Positions 24,850-33,854 of a stretch of DNA of 64,000 bases are shown here, in pieces; the stretch's first letter is position 1, and the number at the start of each line of letters is the position of its first letter. Location: the NCBI RefSeq assembly GCF_022347725.1, contig NZ_JAKRGB010000005.1, positions 124,001 to 188,000 of the forward strand, given 5' to 3'. A program made the translations under genes and the position numbers. The notes beneath the pieces are model-generated. The model saw only the letters and a program-made list of their open reading frames with translations. It made no database searches and had not been told where the DNA came from. This DNA comes from Ruegeria sp. Ofav3-42. Lineage in GTDB: Bacteria > Pseudomonadota > Alphaproteobacteria > Rhodobacterales > Rhodobacteraceae.

Positions 24850-24863
24850 AGTGATCGATCACT
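24850..24863. promoter_or_regulatory. Class B operator, perfect palindrome
   Basis: AGTGATCGATCACT is a perfect 14-bp palindrome, 64 bases upstream of the second livK start. It shares AGTGA-N-CG-N-TCACT with sites at 31659, 40338 and 53386. Confidence 0.65.
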
Positions 24864-24926
24864 CACCAATGTGTGGATCTTTCGACAGGCTGAAACCTAC
24901 CGCCTGCTGTCAACAGGGAGGAAGAA

Positions 24927-26174
24927 ATGAATAAGTTCAATTTGATGATGGTGACTGCACTTGCTGCCGGCCTAACCGCAGGGGCTGCGGCGGCGCAGGA
25001 AAAAGTGCGAATCGCGTTCATTGATCCGCTGTCCGGACCGTTTGCCACAACCGGAACGCAGGGCTTGGCGATCTATCGTCACAGCGTGAAAGAACTGGTC
25101 AATGAGCCCGGTGCGCTGCTGGACGGGCAGGCCGAGTTTGAGATGGTGCCCTTTGACAACAAGATCAGCGCAAAGGAATCGCTGATTCAGCTGCAAGTCG
25201 CCATGGATCAAGGGATCCGCATTATTGCGCAAGGCGCATCATCCGGTGTTGCCAATGCGTTGACCGAGGCCGTTGCTAAACACAATCGCCGCAACCCCGA
25301 TGACCCGGTCATCTTCCTCAACCACTCGGCCGTTGATCCGGCGTTGACCAATGACAAGTGCCAGTTCTGGCATTTCCGCTTCGACGCCAATGCCGATATC
25401 AAGATGGACGCACTGACCGATGACATCGCGGCCAACCCGGACATAAATAAGGTCTATGTAATCGGCCAGGACTATTCATTCGGCAAGGCCGTCGCCGCGG
25501 CAGCGCAGCGTTTCCTCAAGGATAAGCGCCCGGATATCGAAATCGTAGGGAACGAGTTGCACCCGATCGGCAAGGTCAAGGATTTCACGCCTTACGCGCG
25601 CAAGATCGTCGGCTCTGGCGCGGATGCAGTCATTACCGGCAACTGGGGCGGCGACATGGTCGGTCTTGGCAAGGCCGTTATGGGCGCTGGCTTCGACAAG
25701 CCGATCTACACCTATTACGGCGCGACCTCGGGCATCACGGCAGCTTTCGGTGAAGAAGGCGACGGCATCGTCAAGCTGGTTGGCGCAGGGCAAGTGAACC
25801 CGCCCGCAACGCCCGAAGCGCAGGAGTTCGTCACGGCGTTCTACGAGAACTTCCCTGACCTGGACTTCGGTCAACCGCAAATGGCCAATGTCGCGCCGAT
25901 GCTGGCCGCGGCGATCAACGAGGTCGGTAACGCCACCGATATCAAGGCCATCGCCTACGCCCTGGAGGGGATGGAGTATGACAGCATCGTCACCGGCAAG
26001 ACCGTGATGCGTGAAAGCGACCATCAAGCGATCCAGACAGTAACCGTGCAGGGTCAGACACCTGACGACATCCTGTTCGAATATGACAAATCGGGTCGCG
26101 GCATGGCTGCCGAGACAATTGTGGAATTGGCGTCCAACGACTCCGCCACCACATGCGAGATGAAGCGCCCCTAA
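24927..26174 (+). CDS. Periplasmic substrate-binding protein, second Liv-type importer
   Basis: A 415-residue type I binding protein with a signal peptide (ALAAGLTAGAAAAQ, cut near AQE). The mature part starts KVRIAFIDPLSGPFATTG. Features include ANALTEAVAKHNRR, FLNHSAVDPALTNDKCQFWHFRFDAN and VIGQDYSFGKAVAAAAQ, typical of the family used for aromatic acids as well as amino acids. A strong GGGAGGAAGAA precedes the ATG. Its promoter has both class A and class B sites, so it is likely induced with the catabolic genes. Confidence 0.88.
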   Translation: MNKFNLMMVTALAAGLTAGAAAAQEKVRIAFIDPLSGPFATTGTQGLAIYRHSVKELVNEPGALLDGQAEFEMVPFDNKISAKESLIQLQVAMDQGIRIIAQGASSGVANALTEAVAKHNRRNPDDPVIFLNHSAVDPALTNDKCQFWHFRFDANADIKMDALTDDIAANPDINKVYVIGQDYSFGKAVAAAAQRFLKDKRPDIEIVGNELHPIGKVKDFTPYARKIVGSGADAVITGNWGGDMVGLGKAVMGAGFDKPIYTYYGATSGITAAFGEEGDGIVKLVGAGQVNPPATPEAQEFVTAFYENFPDLDFGQPQMANVAPMLAAAINEVGNATDIKAIAYALEGMEYDSIVTGKTVMRESDHQAIQTVTVQGQTPDDILFEYDKSGRGMAAETIVELASNDSATTCEMKRP

Positions 26175-26189
26175 CTCTCTAACCACTCT

Positions 26190-26220
26190 GGCGGGCCGTC
26201 TGTTGTTAGGGCGGGCCGTC
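26190..26220 (+). repeat. Short direct repeat after the binding-protein gene
   Basis: GGCGGGCCGTC occurs at 26190-26200 and again at 26210-26220, a 20-base period, in the 82-base gap before livH. It may be a relic of an intercistronic mRNA-stabilising hairpin like the one after the other livK. No clear stem forms. Confidence 0.4.
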
Positions 26221-26256
26221 ACAGATCACCACTCTATCAATGCAGGGAGACAAGCA

Positions 26257-27213
26257 ATGGCGCTGTTCCTCGTGAACGTGTTGGACGGGTTTGTGACCGG
26301 ATTGTTGCTGTTCATGCTATGCAGCGGTCTGACACTGATCTTCTCCATGATGGGCGTTCTGAATTTTGCCCATGCCAGTTTTTATATGCTGGGTGCCTAT
26401 TTCGCCTATCAGATCAGCCTCGTGACCGGGTTCTGGGCCGGTCTGCTGATCGCGCCACTCATAGTCGGGGTTATCGGGGCCGTGGTCGAGCGATATGGGT
26501 TAAGGCGCGTCCACAAATACGGACACGTGCCCGAACTGATCTTTACGTTTGGTCTCGCACTGCTGATCGAAGAAACTATTCAGTTCTTTTGGGGCAAAAG
26601 CCAGTTACCTTTTTCGGAGCCCGAGGCGCTTGATTTCGCTGCCTTCGCCATCGCTGGAAACGCTTTTCCTGCCTATAAGGTGTTCATGATTGCCGTAGCG
26701 ATGGGGATCTTTCTGACGCTGCTGTACATCCTGACCAAGACACGTATCGGCATGACCATTCAGGCCGCGCTTAGCTATCCTGAAACAGTACAAAACCTAG
26801 GTCACAACGTGCCGTTGGTTTTCATGTGCGTCTTTGGTGTCGGCACCGCGATGGCCGGTTTGGCAGGCGTGATCGCCGGTCCGGTTCTGGGTGTTTTCCC
26901 CGGAATGGCCGTTCAACTTGGGTCAATCGTTTTCGTTACTATCGTGATCGGTGGCTTGGGTTCGCTTTGGGGCGCCTTGGTCGCATCCTTGATCATCGGG
27001 TGGATGCAAACCTTCGCTACCGCCTATGACATCACTGCCGAACAGGTGCTGACCGCCATCGGCTTTACCAAGCCCGAGTTGATCTGGGATCACCCGCTGC
27101 AGGACCTCTGGACTCTGACGCTGCCGCAACTGGGTCCAATGCTGCCGTATCTGCTGATGATCGTCGTGCTTGTCCTGCGTCCGCAGGGTCTGATGGGGAA
27201 CCGTGAATCATGA
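26257..27213 (+). CDS. livH: LivH-type permease, second importer
   Basis: About 318 residues and roughly eight membrane segments. Family motifs: LTLIFSMMGVLNFAHASFYMLGAYFAY near the start, VPELIFTFGLALLIEETIQFFWG, and IVIGGLGSLWGALVASLIIG near the end. ATG 26257 with GGGAG nine bases upstream is preferred over the in-frame start at 26203. Overlaps livM by four bases (ATGA). Confidence 0.9.
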   Translation: MALFLVNVLDGFVTGLLLFMLCSGLTLIFSMMGVLNFAHASFYMLGAYFAYQISLVTGFWAGLLIAPLIVGVIGAVVERYGLRRVHKYGHVPELIFTFGLALLIEETIQFFWGKSQLPFSEPEALDFAAFAIAGNAFPAYKVFMIAVAMGIFLTLLYILTKTRIGMTIQAALSYPETVQNLGHNVPLVFMCVFGVGTAMAGLAGVIAGPVLGVFPGMAVQLGSIVFVTIVIGGLGSLWGALVASLIIGWMQTFATAYDITAEQVLTAIGFTKPELIWDHPLQDLWTLTLPQLGPMLPYLLMIVVLVLRPQGLMGNRES

Positions 27214-28496
27214 GTATCGCAAGCAAGACACCCCTGACAGCGGGCACGGCGCGGTTGGTGTCGCTGTCGACAACGATACCGTGGGCCTTTGCCGCTTTGT
27301 TTCTGCTGTGCTTGCCGTTGGTTTTCCAAACCAGCTCGGCGCTGACGATTATGAATCAGATGGCAATCACCATCGTGTTTGCGCTCAGCTATAACATGCT
27401 ACTGGGGCAGGGCGGCATGCTGTCGTTTGGCCACGCGGTATATATGGGGCTGGGTGGGTTCTTTGCCATGCATGTGATGAACATGGTCGAGGACGGACTG
27501 TGGCTCCCATTGCCATTTCTACCGATCGTTGGCGGTTTGTTCGGCCTGGTGTTTGCCTTCCTGATCGGCAGCTTCTCGACCCGCCGGGCGGGCACGGTTT
27601 TTGCCATGATCTCTTTGGGCGTAGGCGAGCTTATCGCCGCCTGTTCGGTGATCATCGTCGTGTTCTTTGGTGGCGAAGAGGGCATCTCGGGCGACCGCAC
27701 AATGGGCCCGCCGGTGTTCGGGTATGAATTCCTTACGCAGCAAGAAGTTTACTACCTGACCATCTTCTGGCTGCTGGTGGCAACGTTGCTGATGTACCTG
27801 TTTTCTCGCACACCAATCGGGCGGATCGCCAACGCGGTGCGTGACAACGAAGAACGGGCAGAATTTCTGGGCTATTCCCAACGCAACGTTCGTTGGATTT
27901 CTTTCTGCGCTTCGGGTTTCTTTGCTGGCGTAGCCGGGTCGTTGTTTGCGATCAATTTTGAGATCCTGACAGAAGAGAACCTGAACCTTGCGACCTCGGG
28001 ATCGATCCTGTTGATTACGTTCATCGGCGGGGCCGGTTTCTTTGTCGGGCCGATCATCGGGGCTGTTGTATTCACCCTGCTGCAAACCGTCCTTGGTCTG
28101 CATACCGAGCTTTGGGCGCTGTATCTGGGCATCCTGTTTGTCGCTTGTGTGATGTTCTTCCCATCGGGGTTCGCCGGGCTGATCGCTATGCACCGCCGCC
28201 CGTTTTCGTTGGGTAAGTTGCATCTGCTGGTCAAGCCGTATCTCAAGGTGGCAATCCCGTCGATCACCAGCGTTCTGTCGCTGGCGGCCATTCTGGAAAT
28301 CCTGTTTCACAAGCGCCACGGTTACGGCGGTGATCACGAAATGGAGCTTTACGGCATCGCCTTTGACAGCAGCGGCTATCACGCCATCGGCATGGCCGTA
28401 GTCATCGCCGCGGTATCCCTTTTCCTCGTGTCCCGTGTGCTGCCGGAAATCCGCGCAGCTTGGGACAATGCCAATCATGCGGAGGGGCAGGTATGA
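27210..28496 (+). CDS. livM: LivM-type permease, second importer
   Basis: A 428-residue permease with about ten membrane segments. Core motif LGQGGMLSFGHAVYMGLGGFFAMH, then NAVRDNEERAEFLGYSQRNVRW and FIGGAGFFVGPIIGAVVF. It is longer than the usual 300-350 residues because of an extra C-terminal stretch (after about residue 320) with two further hydrophobic segments and a charged loop (HKRHGYGGDHEMEL). The meaning of that extension is unknown. Confidence 0.88.
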   Translation: MSIASKTPLTAGTARLVSLSTTIPWAFAALFLLCLPLVFQTSSALTIMNQMAITIVFALSYNMLLGQGGMLSFGHAVYMGLGGFFAMHVMNMVEDGLWLPLPFLPIVGGLFGLVFAFLIGSFSTRRAGTVFAMISLGVGELIAACSVIIVVFFGGEEGISGDRTMGPPVFGYEFLTQQEVYYLTIFWLLVATLLMYLFSRTPIGRIANAVRDNEERAEFLGYSQRNVRWISFCASGFFAGVAGSLFAINFEILTEENLNLATSGSILLITFIGGAGFFVGPIIGAVVFTLLQTVLGLHTELWALYLGILFVACVMFFPSGFAGLIAMHRRPFSLGKLHLLVKPYLKVAIPSITSVLSLAAILEILFHKRHGYGGDHEMELYGIAFDSSGYHAIGMAVVIAAVSLFLVSRVLPEIRAAWDNANHAEGQV

Positions 28497-29257
28497 GCGC
28501 ACCCGCCATTGAGCTGAGAAATCTTGAGAAGAGCTTTGGTCTGGCCAAGATCATCCAGGGCGTGAACCTGCAGATCGCCAAGGGGGAACGGCACGCCGTC
28601 ATTGGCCCGAACGGGGCCGGGAAATCGACCCTGTTCAATCTGATCACCGGTCGCTTCGCGCCGACTTCGGGCGGGGTCTTCCTGCATGGTGAGGAAGTGA
28701 CCGGTATGAAGCCCTTCGAGATCAATCGCAGAGGGCTCAGCCGATCTTTCCAGATCACTAACATTTTCCCCAACATGACCGTGTTCGAGAACATCCGATG
28801 CGGGCTGTTGTGGACGATGGGGTATCGGTATTCCTTCTGGCACATGATTGGGCGGCAGCAGGATGTGACGGAAAAGGCGGACGAAATCCTGGCCCAGATC
28901 AATCTGACCCAACGCCGGAACGAACTGGCGGGAACTCTGGCCTATGCCGAACAGCGCGCGCTTGAGATCGGGATCACGATTGCCGGCGGCGCTGACATTA
29001 TTCTGTTGGACGAACCCTGCGCGGGGATGAGCCATTCGGAAACCGATCTGATTGTCGATCTGATCCGCAAGGTGACCGAAGACAAAACTCTGTTGATTGT
29101 AGAGCATGACATGGGCGTGATTTTCGATCTGGCCGACAAGATCTCGGTTCTGGTTTACGGCGAGGTAATCGAATCCAACACGCCGGACGTGGTGCGATCC
29201 TCGGCAAAGGTCAAAGAAGCCTATCTGGGCGCAAGTTTGGAAGAGGAGGCCGTGTGA
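28493..29257 (+). CDS. livG: LivG-type ATP-binding protein, second importer
   Basis: About 254 residues. Walker A GPNGAGKST, the signature LAYAEQRALEIG, Walker B ILLDEPCAGMSHSE and the H-loop IVEHDMGVIFDLAD are intact. ATG 28493 overlaps the livM stop (ATGA) and is preferred to the upstream in-frame ATG at 28460. Confidence 0.9.
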   Translation: MSAPAIELRNLEKSFGLAKIIQGVNLQIAKGERHAVIGPNGAGKSTLFNLITGRFAPTSGGVFLHGEEVTGMKPFEINRRGLSRSFQITNIFPNMTVFENIRCGLLWTMGYRYSFWHMIGRQQDVTEKADEILAQINLTQRRNELAGTLAYAEQRALEIGITIAGGADIILLDEPCAGMSHSETDLIVDLIRKVTEDKTLLIVEHDMGVIFDLADKISVLVYGEVIESNTPDVVRSSAKVKEAYLGASLEEEAV

Positions 29258-29958
29258 TGCTTCAGGTAAACGACTTGCATGCCTATTACGGCAAAAGCCA
29301 CATTCTGCAGGGTGTGAATCTTGAGGTGGGTGAGGGCGAGATTGTCTCGCTTCTGGGTCGCAACGGGGTGGGGCGTTCCACCACCTGCAAGGCGATCATG
29401 GGCGAGGTCGCGCCGCACGGATCGATCCAGTTTCGCGGGAAAGAAATCGCGGGTCGCAAAAGTTTCGAGATCGCCAAGGCCGGGATCGGCTATGTGCCCG
29501 AGAACCGGGATATCTTTCCCGGCCTGACTACGCGGCAGAACCTGATGCTGGGCTTGAAACCAGGCCAAAAGGACGGCGATGGGCGTTGGTGCATGGAGGA
29601 CATGTTCGAAATGTTCCCCAACCTGCGTAACCGTGCGGATGTGGATGCGTCGGTCATGTCAGGTGGTGAGAAGCAGATGCTGACCATCTGTCGCGCCCTG
29701 ATGGGTGATCCGGACTTTATCATGATCGATGAACCAACCGAAGGTCTGGCGCCCAAGATTGTCGAACAAGTCGGGGATTTGCTGCTGCAAATCGCCAAGC
29801 GCGGGGTTTCAATCCTATTGGTTGAGCAAAAGCTGACCATCGCACTTCGTGTGACCAACCGGGTCTATGTGATGGGGCACGGGCACATGGTTTACGAAGG
29901 AACCCCGCAGGCGCTGCGTGAAAATGACGATATCCGGAAGGAATGGCTGGAGGTCTGA
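29257..29958 (+). CDS. livF: LivF-type ATP-binding protein with Arg in Walker A, second importer
   Basis: About 233 residues. Signature MSGGEKQMLTI, Walker B FIMIDEPTEGLAP and the H/switch region LLVEQKLTIALR are normal for LivF. The Walker A loop reads GRNGVGRSTT: the invariant Lys is Arg (codon CGT). The ATG overlaps the livG stop (TGATG) with AGGAGG upstream. An Arg variant would be expected to weaken ATP binding, unless LivG supplies the working site or this variant is tolerated in its subfamily. Confidence 0.88.
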   Translation: MLQVNDLHAYYGKSHILQGVNLEVGEGEIVSLLGRNGVGRSTTCKAIMGEVAPHGSIQFRGKEIAGRKSFEIAKAGIGYVPENRDIFPGLTTRQNLMLGLKPGQKDGDGRWCMEDMFEMFPNLRNRADVDASVMSGGEKQMLTICRALMGDPDFIMIDEPTEGLAPKIVEQVGDLLLQIAKRGVSILLVEQKLTIALRVTNRVYVMGHGHMVYEGTPQALRENDDIRKEWLEV

Positions 29959-30026
29959 GGCAACCGCCTCGCGTCGCTTCTGAAACACTGCCGCTGCCTT
30001 GTCGGTCATGAGCAGAACAAGGCGAA

Positions 30027-30056
30027 GGGAGCTCCTGTATTGGAGCTCCCTTTTTT
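30027..30056 (+). terminator. Rho-independent terminator after the second importer operon
   Basis: GGGAGCTCC (30027-30035) and GGAGCTCCC (30042-30050) form a perfect 9-bp stem with a 6-base loop, followed directly by TTTTTT. It lies 69 bases after livF, ending the + strand operon and facing the convergent aldehyde dehydrogenase gene. Confidence 0.9.
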
Positions 30057-30064
30057 GGTTCCGA

Positions 30065-31504
30065 TTATTTCTTAAGGAACGGAGCCATCGTCTTGAAGAA
30101 TTTCTCGCCATAGGGTGGGCGCACGGCTTTAAAGACGCCATCCATATTGATCTGTTTGTAAACGGCCTTTGCATGGCTGAACCGTTTGAACCCGTGGTGA
30201 CCATGGTAAGCGCCCATGCCACTGTTTCCGACTCCACCAAACGGAAGGGTGTTCTGGGTTGAGTGCATGATGGTGTCGTTGATGCACGCGCCGCCGGAAA
30301 TCGTGTTCTCCATCACCTTGTTCTGCTCGCTTGCGTCTTTGGCAAAAACATAGGCCGCCAACGGACGTGGGCGCGCGTTGGCGAACGCTATGGCCTGATC
30401 CAGAGAGTCATAGGGCAGGATCGGCAGTATTGGCCCAAAAATCTCATCCTGCATGACATCCAGGCCAGGGTCGGCGTCGATGATCAGAGTCGGTGGCAGG
30501 ATTTTCTCGTTGGTGGCCGAGAAATCCTCGTTCGCAGGGTTTACCTGCACGATGCGCGCCCCGGCCGAGCGCGCCTGTTCGACAAGCTTCTTGAGGCGGT
30601 CGAATTGGCGATCGGTCACGATATGGGTAACATCTGGGTTGCCGGACAGGGTCGGGTAGGCCTCGGCGATCTTTGCGGCCAGCGCGGTTGCGAAGTCTTC
30701 CATCTTTGCGCGTGGGACCAAAACATAGTCTGGCGCAAGGCAGACTTGGCCCGCATTGAAAATCTTGCCAGCCGCGATGCGGGCAACTGTCAGATCCATG
30801 TCCGCGCTTGGCGCGATGATGGCAGGGTTCTTGCCGCCCAACTCCAGTGTCGTTGGCACCATATGTTCGGCCGCTGCACGCAAGACATGAGGTCCGATTG
30901 TGCTGGCTCCGGTGAAAAGCAAATGATCGAAAGGTAGGACGGTAAACGCCTGTGCAACGTCGACGCCACCGGTTACAACCACTGCCTCATGCGGGGCAAA
31001 GTTCATTTCTATCAATGACTTCAACAGGTCGGACGTGCGGGGCGTGAATTCCGAGGGCTTCAGCATGACCGAGTTGCCCGCGGCAAAGGCTTCGGCCATG
31101 GGGCCAATGGCCAGGTAAATTGGAAAGTTCCAGGGGCTGACAATGCCGATTACGCCCAGCGGCTGGTATTGGATGCTGCCGCGTGCGCCCAGTAACCCAA
31201 GGGGAAATTCAATCTTGGCCTTCTCGGGGCGCATCCAGCGATCGAGATTGTCCCGCGCAAATTTCAGCTGTTTTACCGTTCCAACTATATCTGCCGTGAT
31301 CGTCTCATGTTTCGACCGATTGCCAAAATCGGCCGAAATCGCATCCACCATGGAATCGCGATTATCCAAAACCAAATCGATCAGCCGCGTAATGCGTTCT
31401 TTGCGTTCAGTCGCATTTGGTGCGCCATGTTCTGCCCGGTGGGACTTTTGCGTTTCCAGAAGAGTTGAAAGGCCCTCGACTGTGTTGGGGCTATGTTGGT
31501 TCAC
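30065..31504 (-). CDS. Coniferyl-aldehyde-dehydrogenase-like ALDH
   Basis: About 479 residues of the class 3-like aldehyde dehydrogenase branch (CalB/coniferyl aldehyde, fatty aldehyde). PWNFPIYLAIGPMAEAFAAGN, the Glu motif LELGGKNPA, the catalytic Cys in FNAGQVCLAPDYVLVPR, and the C-terminal TLPFGGVGNSGMGAYHGHHGF are visible. It oxidises an aldehyde to an acid with NAD(P). A GTG at 31504 has GCAGGAGACG upstream and gives the expected N-terminus; the open frame to 31681 gives an unlike, low-complexity extension. The true substrate is unknown. Confidence 0.82.
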   Translation of the reverse strand: MNQHSPNTVEGLSTLLETQKSHRAEHGAPNATERKERITRLIDLVLDNRDSMVDAISADFGNRSKHETITADIVGTVKQLKFARDNLDRWMRPEKAKIEFPLGLLGARGSIQYQPLGVIGIVSPWNFPIYLAIGPMAEAFAAGNSVMLKPSEFTPRTSDLLKSLIEMNFAPHEAVVVTGGVDVAQAFTVLPFDHLLFTGASTIGPHVLRAAAEHMVPTTLELGGKNPAIIAPSADMDLTVARIAAGKIFNAGQVCLAPDYVLVPRAKMEDFATALAAKIAEAYPTLSGNPDVTHIVTDRQFDRLKKLVEQARSAGARIVQVNPANEDFSATNEKILPPTLIIDADPGLDVMQDEIFGPILPILPYDSLDQAIAFANARPRPLAAYVFAKDASEQNKVMENTISGGACINDTIMHSTQNTLPFGGVGNSGMGAYHGHHGFKRFSHAKAVYKQINMDGVFKAVRPPYGEKFFKTMAPFLKK

Positions 31505-31658
31505 TGTGCGTCTCCTGCGGTTGTCCTGCGGTGTGCAACCGCCTTCCTGTTGATCTGTGTGCCTTGTTCGATCCCTTGATCGCAAGGGCAGGGCTTTTGG
31601 TTCTTTGTTGCCGGGCCGCCAAGTCCACGTTGACATCTGCTCGGCAATGTGGAAGGTA

Positions 31659-31672
31659 AGTGATCGTTCACT
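31659..31672. promoter_or_regulatory. Class B operator before the flavin reductase
   Basis: AGTGATCGTTCACT has both perfect half-sites AGTGA and TCACT around TCGT. It ends 18 bases before the ATG at 31691 and lies in the divergent region shared with the aldehyde dehydrogenase, so it could control both. Confidence 0.65.
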
Positions 31673-31690
31673 AATAGGCAAGAGCGCAGT

Positions 31691-32188
31691 ATGACCCTGA
31701 CCACCGAAGACAGGTTCAAGACCGGCATGCAGTTACTTGCGGCCTCAACCACAATCATCACGTCCAATTTCGAAGGCGCGCGCGCCGGCATGGCGGCAAC
31801 GGCCGTGTGCTCGCTGACCGCAGATCCACCAGCGTTGCTGGTCTGTATCAACCGAACCGCCCGGACTTATGGCGTTGTCATGGATAGCCGGAAGTTCGCC
31901 GTGAACCTTATACCCGATGACATGACCGCCGTTGTCGGTGCCTTTTCTTCGAAAATGGACAAGGAACAACAGTTTCAGGCGGCGGGAACCTGGATCGAAG
32001 GCGACTTGGGCCTGCCCGTGCTGCAAGAGGCCGTCGTGTCTTTTGAATGCGTAGTCGACAACTGGGCCAACACAAAGACACATGCAGTGTTCTTTGGCAT
32101 GGTGAAAGAGGTTCACCTGAACCCCGAAAAATCGGCGCTGATATACGGGCGCAAAGGATTCCACAAACTCACACCGCTTGAGAGCTGA
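31691..32188 (+). CDS. Flavin reductase (HpaC-like) domain protein
   Basis: A 165-residue small flavin reductase: AASTTIITSNFEGARAGMAATAVCSLTADPPALLVCINR is the family's FMN-binding start, followed by FAVNLIPDD and a closing FYGRKGFHKL-like strand (LIYGRKGFHKL). Such proteins supply reduced flavin to a separate monooxygenase. No HpaB-type or luciferase-type oxygenase partner is nearby. It is followed after 110 bases by a CoA ligase on the same strand. Confidence 0.82.
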   Translation: MTLTTEDRFKTGMQLLAASTTIITSNFEGARAGMAATAVCSLTADPPALLVCINRTARTYGVVMDSRKFAVNLIPDDMTAVVGAFSSKMDKEQQFQAAGTWIEGDLGLPVLQEAVVSFECVVDNWANTKTHAVFFGMVKEVHLNPEKSALIYGRKGFHKLTPLES

Positions 32189-32298
32189 CACTGGTTTTGC
32201 GGCGACACATTCGCCGGATACAGACAGATTTCACGACCGAATAACATTTGGGCGACAGTTCACAGACGTGGTGTAATGATGCCCGGGAGGAGACTGAT

Positions 32299-33849
32299 AT
32301 GGCGACGCTTGGCCAGCTGATTGACCGAAACGCAGACCGTTTTGGGGATCGGGACGCATATGTAGAACTGGATCGCCGTCGCAGCTGGCGTGACCTAGGC
32401 AAGCGCACGGATGCGCTGGCGCATGCGCTGCGGGCTTTGGATGTGCGCAAGGGAGATCGGGTCGGGGTCATCCTATCCGATTGCATCGAAGTGGCTGAAA
32501 CAATTGGTGCCTGCGCCAAGGCGGGCGCTATCCGTGTGGGTTTGAACTATCGCCTTGCCCCGCGAGAGATCGGAGCGCTGATCGACGATGCGGGCTTGGA
32601 TGTGTTGTTCGTTCAGGACACGAAGATCGCGATAGCTCGGGACGCGTTGAAGTTCAGCGAACGCCAGCCTGTGCTTGTGGGTGTCGGTTCGCAGCATGAA
32701 ATGGAGCGGGACTATGAATCACTGATCGCAGCGGCCGCTGATCGTGGGCGATTCCCTCATACACCGCATGAACAACTGATGATCTGCTATACGACCGGTT
32801 CAACCGGGTTGCCAAAAGGCGCGATCTATCCCCATGCGTTGATGATCGAGTCAATGGGCGTAATCGCCCTTGCCGAAGGCGCGGGGCCGGACGATGTCTG
32901 GTTGCATGCGATGCCAGCCTCGGGTGTTCCAATCATTCATCTTCTGCGCAACATGTTCCACGGCACCAAATGCGCCATTATCGGCGAGTGGAATGCCGAA
33001 ACGGCCCTGAAGCTGATCGACCGGGAACAGGCCACGATCTGCGTTCTGGTGCCGACCATGCTGAACGATCTTTTGTCGTCGGGTCTGATCACGCACTACA
33101 ATTGCTCTTCGATCCGGCAGCTTGGCTATGGCTCTGCCCCGATTCCGCCAGCAACGGTGCGCGAGGCGCTCAAGGCGTTTGGGTGCAAGTTCCTGCAGAT
33201 GTTCGGCACGACCGAACTGATGGGGATGGGTATGATGCTGACGGCAACTGACCATGAGCGCGCATTGAAAGACGGGCACAACTGTCTGGAAAGCGCAGGG
33301 CGGCCCCTGTATTACGTGGACGTCCGCGTTGTGGATGAGCAGGACAATGACCTGCCCAGCGGAGAGGCGGGAGAACTGCTGATCCACTCACCATACGTGA
33401 TACCCGGTTATTGGAATCAAGCGGTGGAGTACTCGGAAACCGTACGCGATGGCTGGTTGCACACCGGAGATATCGCGGTGATCGATGCCGAGGGCTATGT
33501 TCACCTCAAGGATCGGGCCAAATTCCGTATCAAGTCTGGCGGGTACAATGTTTTCCCCGTTGAGGTCGAAAACTGCCTTGCCGAGCATGACGCGGTCGAC
33601 GAGGTGAGCGTGTTTGGTTTGCCCGATCCGAAATGGGGTGATCGGATACACGCCGTTGTAACCCTGAATTCCGATACGCCTGTCAGCGGAGCAGAATTAC
33701 GCGAATACTGCCGTGGCAAGATCGCCAACTTCAAGATACCGAAGGAAATTGAAATCTGGGAAGCGTTGCCCAAGGGGCCGACCGGAAAAATCCAAAAACG
33801 TGAGATCATCGACATCTGTAGCCGCAGCAGCCAGAGTGGCGCGGCCTGA
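32299..33849 (+). CDS. AMP-forming acyl-CoA ligase
   Basis: About 516 residues. P-loop YTTGSTGLPKGAI, A5-like MFGTTELMGMGMM, A7 WLHTGDIAVIDAEG, A8 hinge KDRAKFRIKSGGYNVFPVEVE and the A10 Lys in KGPTGKIQKRE are all intact. ATG 32299 follows GGGAGGAGACTGAT and is preferred to the start at 32248. Long-chain, aromatic or short acids are all possible substrates. Grouped with the flavin reductase and aldehyde dehydrogenase under a class B site, so the trio may oxidise and activate an aldehyde-derived acid. Confidence 0.85.
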   Translation: MATLGQLIDRNADRFGDRDAYVELDRRRSWRDLGKRTDALAHALRALDVRKGDRVGVILSDCIEVAETIGACAKAGAIRVGLNYRLAPREIGALIDDAGLDVLFVQDTKIAIARDALKFSERQPVLVGVGSQHEMERDYESLIAAAADRGRFPHTPHEQLMICYTTGSTGLPKGAIYPHALMIESMGVIALAEGAGPDDVWLHAMPASGVPIIHLLRNMFHGTKCAIIGEWNAETALKLIDREQATICVLVPTMLNDLLSSGLITHYNCSSIRQLGYGSAPIPPATVREALKAFGCKFLQMFGTTELMGMGMMLTATDHERALKDGHNCLESAGRPLYYVDVRVVDEQDNDLPSGEAGELLIHSPYVIPGYWNQAVEYSETVRDGWLHTGDIAVIDAEGYVHLKDRAKFRIKSGGYNVFPVEVENCLAEHDAVDEVSVFGLPDPKWGDRIHAVVTLNSDTPVSGAELREYCRGKIANFKIPKEIEIWEALPKGPTGKIQKREIIDICSRSSQSGAA

Positions 33850-33854
33850 GAAAA

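Larger units (their letters stand above)
24549..24926. other. Divergent regulatory region, hydroxylase operon and second Liv importer
   Basis: A 378-base gene-free region, AT-rich compared with its surroundings. It carries two class A sites near its two ends and one perfect class B palindrome. A TTGACA at 24821-24826 could be a -35 box for the rightward importer operon and overlaps the class A site there. Short frames inside look spurious. Confidence 0.6.

Noticed and set aside
24687..24869. 60-residue frame on the minus strand in the divergent control region
   Set aside because: Overlaps operators and promoter elements, no ribosome-binding site, no family resemblance.
26190..26220. Direct repeat as a mobile-element target duplication
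   Set aside because: Only a 10-base gap between copies, with no element between them; more likely intercistronic sequence.
31505..31681. N-terminal extension of the aldehyde dehydrogenase up to 31681
   Set aside because: Low-complexity basic sequence over the class B operator; GTG 31504 has a good ribosome-binding site and fits the family start.
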